From: Cyclina sinensis
Taxonomy: Eukaryota; Mollusca; Bivalvia; Venerida; Veneridae
Assembly: GCA_012932295.1 (NCBI GenBank)
Contig: JAAONU010000010.1
Coordinates: forward strand, 23,124,977 to 23,188,976
Length of the DNA: 64,000 nucleotides
Direction: 5' to 3'
Part shown: piece by piece, positions 39,501 to 54,500 of the stretch
Layout of the letters: each line of letters opens with the position of its first letter
Position numbering within the stretch: the first letter of the stretch is position 1
Translations under genes and position numbers: made by a program
Notes under the pieces: generated by a model
Seen by the model: the letters and a program-made list of their open reading frames with translations, nothing else
Told to the model about the DNA's origin: nothing
Database searches by the model: none

Positions 39501-42500
39501 TGTGTTTGCCTTTGCGACCAGCGCAGACCAAGATCAGCCTGCACATCAGTGCAGTCTGATCATGGTCTGCACTATTCGCCATTCAGTCAATAAATTTTCA
39601 ATAAGCACCCCTATAAACAATTAACGGATTATGTCCAAATTGAAAAGAAGGACAAGTCAATTGAATATATTTGGCAGGCTAAGGGTTAACATAGGTACAC
39701 GAGTATATATAGAAAATACACACATAAACAAAAGGTTGCGTGGGTGTTGACACAGTCACTAAACGCATTATGATTGAGTTGAGAAAAAAAAGCTGGAGTT
39801 TGAAGTGATAACTTAATCAGTGACTTAAAAACTAAAGGATGGTAATGCATTTTTAATTAATGAATTTAGATTACTGCAATAGTTGTTTACAAAAAAAAAA
39901 AAAATAAACACATGCTTTAGACGAAAACCCTTGAGCTATTAGTAATATTATGGTTTGCTTTGTAATTAATTATCTCCCTTTACAGAATTGTCACAAACAG
40001 TTCCTAGAATATATTTGTTAGGTCAGGAGAATGAAAATTCAAAAGGAATATGAGGAAATCATTCATTTACGTTTTACTACGACTGGAATGTACTCATGTA
40101 CTGGCGTGTTCCCGTTCAAGTTGCGTGAATTCATATTGTTTTATGGCGTATGACATGTTGTGTAGCATTTTATCTCATTTAGAAAGCTCATTATAACAGT
40201 ACAATATATTATACAATATGTTCAATCTATCATTACCTCTTAATGATATAAAATGCCTCTTTGATACACAGTTCGAAGTTTGTTCAAAAGTTCCACCTGT
40301 TGACCTGCGCCTATGCTTTTGTCCGTGAACATTCTGTTCATAATGACCATCGTCTTGTCCGTCATTTTCCTTGTCAGAGTCACTGAGTCCACTGTTTTAC
40401 ATATTCCTAAATAACACTGTCCATTCAACAGTCATCTGGCTACAACGTTGCAGAAATGTTTATTAATAAATCAACCCCTATCGACCTTCTAGTAAAAGAA
40501 ATCGAATTAAATTCAAATAAGTATACAGCTGAAATGTTCGTGCCTGCACTACCAACATGTCATCATCGCCTTTTGAATATCTCTTTCCTCTTTCTCGAGA
40601 CCAGGTGTAGCTCTCTAACCTCACTTTTGACCTATTTAGTACTGATAACATAAGACAATGGCAAATGAATATTAGCAAGACTTCTATTGGTAAATATTCT
40701 TATTAGTAAAAATGTGACGCAACATTATTAGGATGACAGTTAACTGAAAAATATGTTTTATATTCACGATATTTTCTCCGATATTTATGTTGTTGTTTAA
40801 TCAAATTAAACATGTTCATCGATTCACGGACCAAAGGCATACACATATCGGTACAATACAATCGATAGCTGTTAAATGCATTTTCCGTTTCTTCCATTCC
40901 AATCTACGTCATAATTTGTTTAAGATAAATATGTCTTGTTTTTAATGTAATCGAAGTGTTTAAATATTAAAAATCGTAACAACTTGTCCTTTTCCGACAA
41001 CTTCGTAAAAAGACATAGTATGTAAGTGTATGAATACACCAAATGGTAATTCGCCTCGGCTTTAATAAAAATAAAAACAAACATGGCAGAATTCAAGCAG
41101 TGGTTTTCTTATTGATTAGAAAAAAATGAAAATAAACTATAATTTAAAGCATGAACGGGTACAGGCTTTAAGAAATGTCTTCAATTTAGCAGACACCATT
41201 TGTATTATAAAATAGTCCATTATGGCGGCTACCATATTATTTCCGATGTGACTTATTGAAGTCGCCCTAGGTGTTCCGAATGAAGTATTAATAGTCAAAG
41301 TTTGATTGACGTGAAACTTTGACGCTTTTTTTCAAATTATCCATCATATACTTCTACTGTTACCTTATTTTTACAAAAATAACATCAAAAACAACTTCAA
41401 CAAACTATGGCTCTTCTACTAAATAAATGCTTCTCCTATTTTGTTATCATTATTAATAATTTCATTCTTCTTCCTCTTAATATAATAATAATTATAATAA
41501 TAATAATAATAATATTTTTTATTACTATTATAATTATAATTATTATTATTATGTCTTTAGTAAGAGCAGTACAAGTTACTATTGCTTGACAAGGAGCACT
41601 CCATACTTTTCGTGAATTAGCGACTTGAAATTATTCCCTTCAACTATGCGATCGCCTTACAAATGTCAAATATGTCTTAAGTACAATTTTTATCAACGTC
41701 AGCAGAAACACATTCAAATCATATAGAACCATATTTACCTTTCTAGAATTTCACTATCTTATTTGTTTATATGTTTTGAGTGACAACATGATCGGAACAA
41801 GAAAATTGCAATGCTTTACAAATATCAAATTTGCTTTCGGTACAATTCTATCCACCACAACAGAAACACATTTAAATTATTATTGAACATGCTTTAAAAG
41901 ATAAAAGAATAATTGTAAATGTTACTTTCTTTTGAGTTTAAATCTTTTCTTTTATTTAATTATGATTTGAATGCTAGCATGAAGTGAAAAAAAAGAAACA
42001 GCAATAACACCAAAAACTGCTACTGCAACGTAACGAAAACCTTGACGTCAACGCAGAGGTTAAAAACTTGACCACTGCAAAAGTGGGTACCTGTACCTTT
42101 TTAATGTTTAAAGTTCTTATGTTTTCTTGTTGCAGACAAATATTTATAAAAGCAACTATACTTGTTTTGTTAAAATATGGCCCAGGCAGTAATATTTCTT
42201 TGACAGTATATCTATATTTTAAGTTTAAAGTCAATTTTCTTCATAGCTTTCAAGTTATGCTTGGTACAAAGATTCATTTTAAAAGTGTGTTGCTGACATT
42301 TGACGTAGAGAAGTGGGTTTGCACGTGAAACGTTGACTTGTGTTGTGTCAAACACTTTGTTATTTCAGAATCATTCAGTGCATATGTGTGCATATATACC
42401 AGACTATCATGAAAGTTTGGCCCTTGATATTTAAGGTAGATACATAATTGTTGCACAATACACCCTGTCTTTATAAGCTGAGAACTTGTGCTAAGTTATT

Positions 42501-45500
42501 TTACAATCTTTCAGTGCCTAAGCAAATGACAGTACGAGCACAAATGTTTGAATGAGTACCATAAAACTCTTAGTCTTTGATATTTGATGTGGAAGTTGCA
42601 TCAAAATACGTCGTCTAGATGTGTTGAACGCTTTTACCATTTGGCATGAAAATCCCTTCATGCATGAAAAAGAAAAAGTTACAGCCCGGATATATAAAAA
42701 TTTATGAAAAGACACACTAACGGACATACAGGCAGAAGGTCGGTACAAAAAAACATAGAAACTCAAGCAATGCGTGTTACTTCACCTTCATTTTGTTTAA
42801 ATCTAATCTTCAGTCGATATAAAAGGTTACAATATCTTACCAGGACAAATAGAAAAATCGCACTGTACACTTTCAACACCGTCTTCGCCCAGTCTCCGCT
42901 TGCAGTCGTTAGGATCTGGACGTGAACAATTTCTAGAATGTGTCATTGAACATACACCTTGACTCTGATTAGAACACTTCCAACCAGACCATTCTAACCA
43001 GTATATCGGCACATATTCTGTTATTGTCGGCAAACTTATTGTGGTTGGTAAAGCAGTCGTGGCTTTTCCTCCATTTGTTGAAGTTTGTAATGTTGTAAGC
43101 ACAGATGTTGGTGAAGTTGCTAAACTGGTTGTAGTTGTTGTGGAAAGCGGTGATGCTGACGTCATTTCTGACGTCGTGTTCATCGTAGTCGCTTGCGCCG
43201 CTGTAAAATTTGTCGGAAGGTGCGGGTTGGCAGTTGTACTAGCTAAGGATTGTAAAAAGAATCTTTAGCAAAGCACTATGTAAACCGCTAAACTGAAATT
43301 TATAAAAAATAAGTACGGGGTGATAAAATTAATAATGACACTGACGGCTTTTCACAAACCAATGGTACATATAAGAGAGTTAAATGCTGTGATTTTACAA
43401 CACACCTGTTAATAATCAATCTATTTCGAAACAGACTGATCAAGTAACTTAGTGTTGAATACACAAATACATATAGTGGTTTTGATATTGTGCTATAATA
43501 AAAACAGAAGAAAATACAGAAATTAGGGTTTATAACAAACCCGGATGCCTTTCCAGACATGTCCAAAAAAACGCACGAGATCCATTGTTACTTTAAGACC
43601 GCTTTTTCGCGGAGATTGAAATAACTCGGGGATGGGTAGAGGAGGGGCATCAAATAAGTATTTAGAGTTTCAAGACATCTGTTTTAGTAGCAAATAAAAT
43701 AGAATGCTGCGGTAAGGAGTGTAAGAGAAATTTGGGCAATATAAAATTCCCAAATGAGCATAACATAAGCAGTTTCAAGAGTTTCGTGCATCATATTCTG
43801 AAAAACGGTCTGTGCTTCAGAAAGCTTTGTGCAAGAAAGTGACCATTTGTTAACCACCGACTTAAGGTGGAAGCACTTACAACGAACACACTTTTTGAAA
43901 ACAAAAGTCATCGCAGAGAGATTTATTAATGACTATGTAACTTGGGCAAAATATTTTGACCCCATGTAGCACATGTATAAAAACAACGGAAGACTGAAAA
44001 TTAGGCAAGGCTGACTATTAGAACAATAACAAAAAGTGCCCCCCCCCCCCTCGCAAAAAAATCAGTACATTACTTTTATTTTAGTTCCAGAACCTCCGTT
44101 ACAAAGAGGGTTATATTATCAAACATAAAAGTTTACAATGTGAAAGGCATATTTCTTACAATATTTCTGCCCTTCCGCCCCTGAAAAGTCAAATTGTGCA
44201 GCCTTTCTTGGAAAAAAAATCAGATTGAGTCCCCATTCTTTGTGCCAGAATGTAGTACATATATCTGTGCTGTTTTTTTATAAGTCTCTCGCTAGAGAAA
44301 ATGCTCACATCTACATGAAGTGCAGTTGTTTCCAAATTGTTCAGTGTTAGTTTTTTATCCGGTGTTGTAGAAATTACTTTGCTGCTTTTTACGCAATCAA
44401 TAACAAAACTGTTGAAGTGTATTTCTTTGCAAAGGGGCGTCCCAACTATGCAATTGAGAATTCAAACATACGAAGATCAGTGACCAAATTTAACAAATCT
44501 GGGTTTTAGTAAAGCTCTTATGAAAATTAAAGATAAATCTCAAAATGTGACTAAAGAGCACGTGTACCCCTAGGGCGTAATTGTTGGGATGGGTGCAGTC
44601 CCCATGGCATGGGAAGTGCTTGAGTTGTCAATGTATCTGAAAATTGATTGCGAAACCAACGGTGTCCGTTCTTACTTGCTCGTATGTATTCCAGTACAGT
44701 TTTATGACCCTGGGTGCAAATGTGTTGGCTGTATATGTGACACAAAGATATTGATAGCAATCTTCACTAAATCAATTACACCTAGAAGGATGGAACGAAA
44801 TAAAAACAGGTACAAAACATCACGTACTGATATAAATCCTTGTAAACCTTAATGACCCTGGTGGCTTTTTTCACTATATCAGGAGTAATAACACTGCCCT
44901 CCGTCGGACGAAGGAGAAACAAAAAAAAAACAGGTGCGTGTGTTAATTTGCCTATCTATATTTCTTTGAAGTTTCGTGACACAAGAGTAAAAATGGTTAA
45001 TGAACGCGTGATACCATCTTTCGGACAGAGGAATATACAGACATACAGACAGACGAACGAGAGTAAATCCAAGCACAAACAAAAAGCAAATTAAAGCTTG
45101 CTTTTTTAAAAACGAAACCATTTTTATTTATTGCTCTTAAATCAGAGTGTATCTGAAACTAACTAAACAAACTGTATCATAATTAAAATATTTACAAGTG
45201 CATGTATCGTAACACGGTTTCATCATCCAGTTCTTTCCCCCAATCGTCTGACAGTCAGTGTCATGACCTGACGAACAATTTCGGTGCCTATAACGCACAC
45301 ACGGTGTCGCTTCTGTGTGGCAACTCCATTCTCCCCAAGAGTTCCACGTGACAAATTCTGAAGTTAGAAAAAATCTGAAAACACTTTAAAGCGACTGACT
45401 CACAGATGGATCGAAAATGCAGGAAAAGAGAAAATGTTTATATATCTAGAAATTCTTGCTGTTATTGTAAAGAACATATCTAAACTAAGTTACTGACTCA

Positions 45501-48500
45501 TAATTTGTCACAAAAATACATCACAATATGAAGTTTTACACACTGATAAAGTAAAAATTTACCCTATAAGTCACGGGGTAGATCCATTGTTTATATTATT
45601 AATTTTGAAACATTGGAAAACTAGTCTCTGTTGTTTAGTCACTGTGGTGTTATTCATAGTACATGTATATATATATATATTATTTTACTAATAAACTAAT
45701 ACATATCAAAACTGATTTGTGTTTGCCTCATAGTAAATGTCAAAATATGAATTTCGTTATTTTAGACAAGAATTGTTCTAATTACATTCCTATAATCTGA
45801 TAAACTTTTTTTAACACTCCCGCATAAGAAAAGGCAAAAGTTAGACGATCCTAGTAGAGGTCTCCAAATATCAGAGCATTTCGTCTTATGGCTTCAGGCA
45901 ATGTTTGAAAATATTATGTAAGTCCATATTAAATAGACCAACTTTTGGGAAGGACGTAAACTATTATGCGCATTATTTAGACGCACATATTCACGATATA
46001 TAGCGTTTTACTTTTGTTTATGTTTTGTACATTTGAAATATCAGTTAGTGCATTGCAGACATTGAAATCAGACGACAATGAGTTGTAAATGTCATCCCGA
46101 AATTTTGATCCCGCGAGCCGGATACACATATAAAGAAGGCGAGCACAAATACACCAGAGAGATCAGAACTACGGCAATAATGAATTTGTCAAAACCACGA
46201 GCGTAAATAAAGGGAAATAAAGCAGTCATCACAACACTGCAAAATTTGACGAGCTCACAGAAAGATTGCGAGGAACCAGAGACCATTCTTCACTCATTGG
46301 AAAAAAAAACAGAAGATCATCAACGATCTACACAATCATGTTGTAGACGTACTTTCTGCAGATAATGCAGATGAGTTAGAGAAGGTGAACATGCAGCAAT
46401 AAATGGAATAAGAGAACGTCTAATACTTAATGGATGATAGGTGCACAAAGTACATGTTACCCAGATATCTACCAGTACAAAAAGAATGAGACATTTAAAG
46501 GTCATGTGACACGACTATAGCAATTTTGTCTATTTAAAATAATCATAATGTACTGATTAAAATGGTTTAACTGCAAAATTATGAAGATATTGCTTTTGAT
46601 AAGAAAAAACGTGTTTTTGATGATCGGCTGTTTCCGTTTCGACATCGGTAGTTTCCGCCGCAATTTTTGGCTGTGACGTAGACTTATCCATACTGTACCA
46701 GGCAGTAGCGCAGAATTACACTGCTCATAACACATCCGTTTTTAAATGGAAAAATAAAACTAAACCACAAGTGCAAGAAACAGGATAAAGTCACACTTAT
46801 AAAAATAACATACTATAAATTGTAAACTAAATAAAATAATGTGATTACTTCTCGATTTTTAAAAGTAAATTCAAACTTTGTGCCGGGAGAACGGGTTGTA
46901 ATTTTACCTTAATAAATGATAATAAATATTCCAATTTCTTCCATGTTGTGGTTCTATATAAAACTATCTCCTCCACGTTTTTACATGCTGCGTAACACTT
47001 CCTCACTTGACGTTTACATCGTAAACATTTTTTTTTCATTTAAGTGTAATAAAATTGAAGTGAATTTATGTGATCATTTGTTTCACTGGAATGGAAATTC
47101 ACACTACAGTGTAATTCACGTTTGGATATTGTTTAAAAAATAAATGTCCATCAAGTAGAAATTTGTGTCTGCTTATAAATTAATATCCAATGAAATGTCA
47201 AAGATCCATAAATCACGCCTTATACTGTGGGATTTATGCAAATTAACCTGCCCAGATGGGACCCTTGTATATTCTGCATAGCTGTCAAAACAAAGCAATT
47301 AAATTTTTTATGACCCAATCAATGATAAAGTTGAGACAAATAGCAAAATTTTATGGCAAGTGATCTTACAAAATGATTGTTTTACTTTTGATCAGTCACA
47401 CTTGTGAAAACATTATGTAATAGCTTGTTCCAATTAACATGTCTGAATGATTTTTAGTTAAGAAGCTTTCAAACAGATACATATTTTAATTAGATAATCA
47501 AATTTGATTGATCTATTTATGATGAAAATAAATGGAAATTGTACCGGATATGACAACAGATTTATTCATACTGGCCTATCGGCGATTTGTCAGTAGAAAA
47601 TCGACACCCAAATTCATGATGTCAAATAATGCTACAACTTCCATCGCAGCTGCTAACATTTTGAAGAACAAATGCACAGACTTTGGCATCACTTGGAAGT
47701 TCATACCGCCACGCACTTCTTTATACGGAGGGTGGCGGGAGAGGTTAATTGGATTGACCAAGACATGTTTGAAGAAGGTACTAGTAAAACTTATTTGTCA
47801 GCCTTAAGGTGCTACAGAAGTACATTACAGAAGTAGAGTGTATCATAAATGACCTCCCGCTTACCTACGTAACGTCAGATAATTTAACTGAAAATCCACT
47901 AACACCGTCCCATCTTCTATATGGTCGAAGATTTACTTCCCCTTCAATTCCAGACTACAGGCATTCTTCCTTTCCTAATGACCCCACTCACAAATGAGTC
48001 TAACGTTTGACAGACTTCAAGTCAACGACTTTACAACATTTCTGGACCAGATGGAAGAACGAATATCTCACTTCCCTAAGTGAATACCGCAAACTCCACA
48101 ATGGTAATCCAGACACACCAAAAATAGGAGTCGTACTTATCAGTACCAACAGAACAAATAGCCCCTTGCAGTAATTCAAGACATTATTACTAGCAGAGTT
48201 GGTTTGGTAAGAGATGTTCGAGTGACTACCACTTCGCTGGCGAGGCTGTATCCCATGGAGACGTATAATGAACTTTAATTGACATAAACCGATGCTCGCG
48301 AATATAAATTCATACATGGAGAAATAGACACTTTATTAAATGTTTAAAAACCAGTGATTTGATTCAAATTATAGACATATAACTTTTGATTTCAGTGCAC
48401 TTTTGCGACCGGCGTTTTAGTTATTCCTCACATTAGACGCCAAGACGTCATGTGACCGACGGAACTAGAAAAAGGGCTCTCGGACATAATATTTGGAAAT

Positions 48501-51500
48501 TGGCCTTTTTACTTATTTTTAACAAATTATATGCCGGGATTATTTTCAGAAAATGTAAGCTTCCTGCAAAGGAAAGGTAGGATATTCTATTATGTTGAAA
48601 AGGAACATGACGTGGAAAACTGATATTCCTTAAAATAACGTCACATACCTAAATTTGACGTCCGATTCTATCTAAGTTCCTATTGGTAGTAAAAATTCAT
48701 ATGATAGATTTTATATATTTGATTTTAGCTACTTAATTGTAAAATTCTTTGCCTTTTCGATATAGCCCATCCTTTTAGAAAACTAAATGGTATCATTCAA
48801 CATTGCAGATGTTTTTCATAAGAAAGAACTGTCTCAAAGAACTATTGCCATGGTGATGGCAATCAAGACCTTTTATATAAAAGACACATTTTTATGAAGG
48901 GCAAGGTTAATGCTATCAACTTTTTACTTCAACTTTGATTTTTAAGAGGTCCTTTTATGCAGTTTTTTTTATTCAGTTTATTTCAATTGTTAAACAAATG
49001 CCCCACTGTCCTTTTCCCTTGACTTCGGTCATATAGACTTTTGGCGCTATTACGGTCAACAGCGTTTTACCGCAACCTGACGCTGACGTCACTTTTGTTT
49101 GTGTTTTATACATTTGAAATATCAGTTGATTCAATACATTCATTTAAATCAGACATACATTGAGTTGTTAATGTTATCCCGACAAAGGAATACAAATGAC
49201 TATCGTACAGTGTTTTACAATCTGGAAACACTGATTTTGCAGAATCCTTGAAGAGGTCCTCTTTACAATGCTCTACATTAAATATCTTAACTCTAGGTCT
49301 TGTGGTTTCTGACAAGAAGATTTAAGTTTCTCTTATGTAAAACATGTGACTCCTTGAGCCCCAGGGGCTATGATTTGAACAAACTTGGTATAGCTCCTCT
49401 AGACAATGCTAAAAAATAAAATAGAACTATCGCTGAATGCAACTGACATACCCCCACCACTGTCCTTGATTGAGGCAGACTTGGATAGGTGGAAAATGGA
49501 ATAACACTGTAACAAAATGTAAGTTTGAAGACTCTGAATGTAATGGTACTCAAGTTTTTGAGCAGAAACAGTTTTATTCTATAGGTCCCTGTGAACTTGA
49601 CCTTTGACCTACGAACCCCAAAAACAATAGGGTTCTTCTAATATAAATACCCTATGAAGTTTGAACGTTCTGGATGCAATTGTACTCCAGTTACTGAGCA
49701 AAAATAGTTTTCAATCTACAGGTCCCTATTGCCTTCAATTTTGACCTATGGACCCCAAAACGACACGGTTTTTTACTGAGTAAGTGCAAGCATCCTGTGA
49801 AGTTTAAACTCTCTGGGTGAAACGGTACTACAGTTACTGAGCAGAAACAGTTTTCACTCTAGAGGTTCCTGAAAACTTGACCTTTGGCCTATGGACCCCA
49901 AAACAAATAGGGATCTTCTAATACAACTACCCTCTAAAGTTTGAAGGCTCTGGGTATAATGGTACTGCAGTTACTCAGCAGAAATTCTTTTTACTTTACA
50001 GGTTCCTGTGACCTTGACCTTTGACCTAATAATTCCAAAAACAACGTTTTTTTTTTGTTTAGTAAAAGCAATCATCCTGGGAAGTTTGAGATGTCGTTTG
50101 AATGAAAAGTTGACGACGGACGGACGACGAAGAAAGACTGATCACAAAAGCTCATGCTCAGTTGAGCTAAAAAGTAACGGCAATCTTTACTGCCGTCTTC
50201 GGAAAATATGATCGAAACAGCTCGGAAAGTGTCGATACATTTAATTGTTTGATGCATTAAGAGTAAGTACTTTAAGTAAAACGTAATTACTAACACTGTT
50301 TTGATATATTATTTCTTAAGCAAATTTAACTAACAAACAAGTGCAGTAGTTTTAGAAACTGTTAGCAGTATCATGTTTTCTTTAAGGCCTTTTAATTCCA
50401 TAAGTTTTGAGAGGTAACACATAAAAATTCTGTCTTGATCGCACAAACATGTTAGTAAGGAATTGCAAATTTAACCGAAACGTTTTTTAGACATGTACTT
50501 GAATGATTCACTGATAATACAACAAGGTGGCTATACTACGTGGTATGTGACGTCATTTTAAGCTATCGCAAGCAGCATCTTTTGCCTCGATTCGGAGAAG
50601 AAAACTACTGTAAGTACTTTATTTCTTCACCAATTTTAACGTGATATAGCGCATGCTAAGCGGAAAATTGTGCCACTACACCTAGGCTGAAATTATACTT
50701 TGGTCAGCTGAACAGTATTTCCTAACATTCGGGAAAACTGTCTGATTTCGTGAAAATTTATTTTCTATCGCGAAAAGCGCATCTCTAAAAATGTAGAAAA
50801 TCCGTGTTTTAGAGCTCCAAACTTTGTTTAATCTGGAACGTAAGGTCAGTAATTGATGTTAAAGCCGTGGGATAACTGGTCTGTCAAAATAGGGCCGTTT
50901 TTACATACAAATTAGTTATTTTTAGATGATGCTTATACGAAAAGCAAAATCATTGTAGCTAACACAAGAAGTCAATTGTAGGATATCATTCTTTTATGAG
51001 TTCAAATTATGTTTAGATGTACCATTGGTAAACATATCAGGAGCCAGGCAAACCATTATATATATTCATCGTTATATTTACCACGTCTCTGGTTTCTGAC
51101 TCTTTCACTAGCTGAGGACTCACAACTATTTGTTTTCCTATGTACGTGAGAAACTTTAATTATTACCCATCTCCTTGAAAAACTGATTTGATATCTGAAT
51201 TATGACGGAAAACATTTCTAATACTGTAAAATCAGAATTTTAATAAGGTAACTAGAAATTCACAGCTACCTAAGATAAGGATTTATCTCTCTTGTTTTGT
51301 GGTTGGTTCTTTTTGCTTGGTTTCGCTTTTCGCATAAAACATACACCAATCTCCATATTTAAAAATGCGGGCAAAAAATATGAATCAGTCTGATAATCGG
51401 AAATGAACCACAACAATGTTTTGTTTTTTTTAAAGGAGAAAACGTTATTTCCAGCTTTATATAGTATTACCAGACTTTTCATTGACATTTTATAATTTGC

Positions 51501-54500
51501 TTGTTATTATGTTGTTTTTAAAAAAATATTTGAAAAAAAAATCATTTATCAGATCACAGACAACATTTTCTTCCCTAATGCTTGAACATCATATATATTT
51601 ATAGATTTATTTCAATTTAATCTGTTACCAATCACACGCAATAAGTGCTCGAACCCGTCATAACTAAATTTGTAATATCTTGCCTTCAACAGAGATTTTT
51701 TTTTCAAATGTTCATCGTTGTACATTGCTAACAGGTAAAAGTTAAAGACAGTAGATTTTAGTACGACAAGATCCCGATTATCTAACAAGATTTCGATTTA
51801 ATTAAGTAAGTTACTTGTGGAGAATCGGTGAATTCGTGTATAAAGTAAAGTTTAACTCTCACCCTCTTAACAGGTACGCCTAATTTTTGTTCTCTCGGCA
51901 ATGTTATTTTTGTAATACTTGCCAAGTACCTTAATACAACCAACTGAAAGAAAAATGCAGTATGGTATGCTTAGTCTCTAGAACGAACATTCTTTAAGCA
52001 ATCTTAACTCTAACATAATGTTTATTGTAACAAAATGCTCAATTATGGGGTGTAATATACTATTACGTACAATGTAATGAGTTATGGGCCCATATTTCGA
52101 ATAAAATGCTATACTGGACCTAGCTTACACTTTGGCCTGAACATTTATGAGACAGTCTAAGACTTGTATACGATGCTTATTGACAAAACATCTTCTGAAG
52201 ATGAAACCAATAATTTACTAGATCAGAGTACCAGGTAGAAAGTTATGGGCACTTGCTTTTCTAAATGCTTTATTTGATCTTCTCTTCATGCTGGGCACAC
52301 ATTGCCCGGTGTGTTCGATAAGGGTTCATATCGGACCAGTTTATCGAGAGTAACGAGCCTTTGTTTAAGAAACAAAACCTTTATTGCATTTTGTTTTCAC
52401 TGTTCCATGAACCCTTCTGAAGGAATTTTATTCAAACACGTTTTTACTTTACTATGGCCTTATATTTCACTGGATTTATAGAGTTTTTTGTCCCTTGTTT
52501 TTTTTCTATCAGTTGGGTATTTAAACACAATTTGAACACACTCGACAGAGTGACTTTCTACAATGATTTCTCGTGTTAGCTACAATAATTGTGCTTTTCG
52601 TGTCAGTACGCTCTAAAAATAACTAATTTCTGCACAAAAACGGCCTTATTTTGAAAGTCCCTATATCCTACGGCTTTTACATCAAATTTTAGAGCTCTGA
52701 AACACAGGTTTGCGATAGAAAACAAATTTTCACGAACAGCCTCTCGAATGTATGGAAGTACTGTTCATCTGACCAAAGAATCATTATGGCCTATGTTTAG
52801 GGCATAATTTTCCGCTTCGCATAAGTATATCACGTTAAAATTGGTAAAGAAATAAAATACAGTATTTTTCCCCCGAATCAAGGCAACGGATGCTGCTTGC
52901 GATAGCTTAAAATGATGTCACATACCACATGGTATGGTCACCAATGCAATAAAACGAATTGGATAGACGCGAAACAAAAATGGCTTACTGACCAAAGATT
53001 TGATGCTTATGTATTTGTTTGATTTGAAATCAACAGAATACATAATTGTATATACTCATATATATAAAAACTTAATGGTTTAAACATAAGTAAACGTAGT
53101 CTAGTTTCGTTTTAAAAATCATATTTAAATGGTTTTTGTCCTTAGAGCTTATTTCTTTATCAAATAGATTTATTTTCTTATTCTATCGGTTTTCCTCCTT
53201 TACGGCATATACAATCATATTTATCAAATAACATTGTCAGTTAACTGAAAAATCTAAAATCATAGTTGTTTTAAAAACGCTGACATCTCTGAAAATAGCA
53301 TATCTAATTGAGGACCTAGTTTAAATGCAAATTAATTCAATTGCAGAAATGTAAACAAAATTCATGATTTTTCAATCTAAAGACCATTTCTTTCAGCGAT
53401 AGGAATTTCACCTTCTGGTTTTCCCAAAGAACGTTTGAATTTGAGTTTGACGTACATGCCACGACCAACTTGATACGGCTGGATACTAGTTTTGACTGCA
53501 GCATTATCCAGGCAGATTTTCTCTGATCTGTTTTGTGATAAGCATGTTCATATCAATTTCGAGTATTCCATGTACAACAGGTTTATATAATCTAAAATGT
53601 TTGAATTTGCGAATACCTTTTCACAATATCCTTAAACTATAAAAACGCAACATATTGTACATCAACAATGGCTATTTTCTGTATGAGATGATCTTGTAAA
53701 TAATTCCACAATCAGACATACACAACACTTCATGATAAAATTAACAGCTTACATACCAGCGCAGCTGTCCATTTTACAGGTATCAAGTTCGTAATTATCT
53801 CCTGCACATCCAGTTTTATTAGGACAACTTCTTCGCCTAACCATCAAACAACCTAAGTTGTCATGACATTCCCATGCATTCCATTCCAGCCAATTGGATT
53901 TATCTGGTATCCCTTGTACTGTGTCTGGAGTACTCTCGGTCGATTCTAAAAATATTTCAAGGCAACCACTAGCTTTTGAGGCATTTTGAAGATATTTTCA
54001 CTGAACAATGGGCTCGAAATCCTTTATAAATAGATATGTTACTAAAAGGCCTAGGATGACTCTTTATTGCTCGCGTGATTGCTCTCTGGCCTGATGACCT
54101 GCTTTATAAAAATAAAAACAAGATAAAGTTAAGTTTTGACTCCGTGACTCCGTTGGCCAACATAATCCATATTACAACGTGACCTAGATATCATCAAGAG
54201 TGTTAACAATGCTTTTCTATGTTTTGACACCGTGACCTAGTTTTTGATCTGAGATGACATATTTTCAAATTTGACATTGATATCGTCATGACAAACATTC
54301 AAACAAGAGTTTATGGTATTTGGATAAAACAATATGGCATTTAGAGTATTTAAAAGGTTTTTCTACGCTTCGACTCTGTGACTAAGTGTTGTTGTTGTTG
54401 TTTTTTCAAACTGTATCATTTTCGAAAATTCAAAAACAAATTCGGAATGATAATTTGGCCCAAAATTACACTTCTATTAAAAGTTTTGACTATCTTACTT

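Noticed and set aside
40240..40428. Minus-strand ORF NGQCYLGICKTVDSVTL as a further exon
   Set aside because: In-frame stop just upstream, no acceptor in frame, and no TSP1 or ShKT cysteine pattern.
41407..41589. Ile-rich ORF
   Set aside because: Translation of an (ATA/ATT)n microsatellite.
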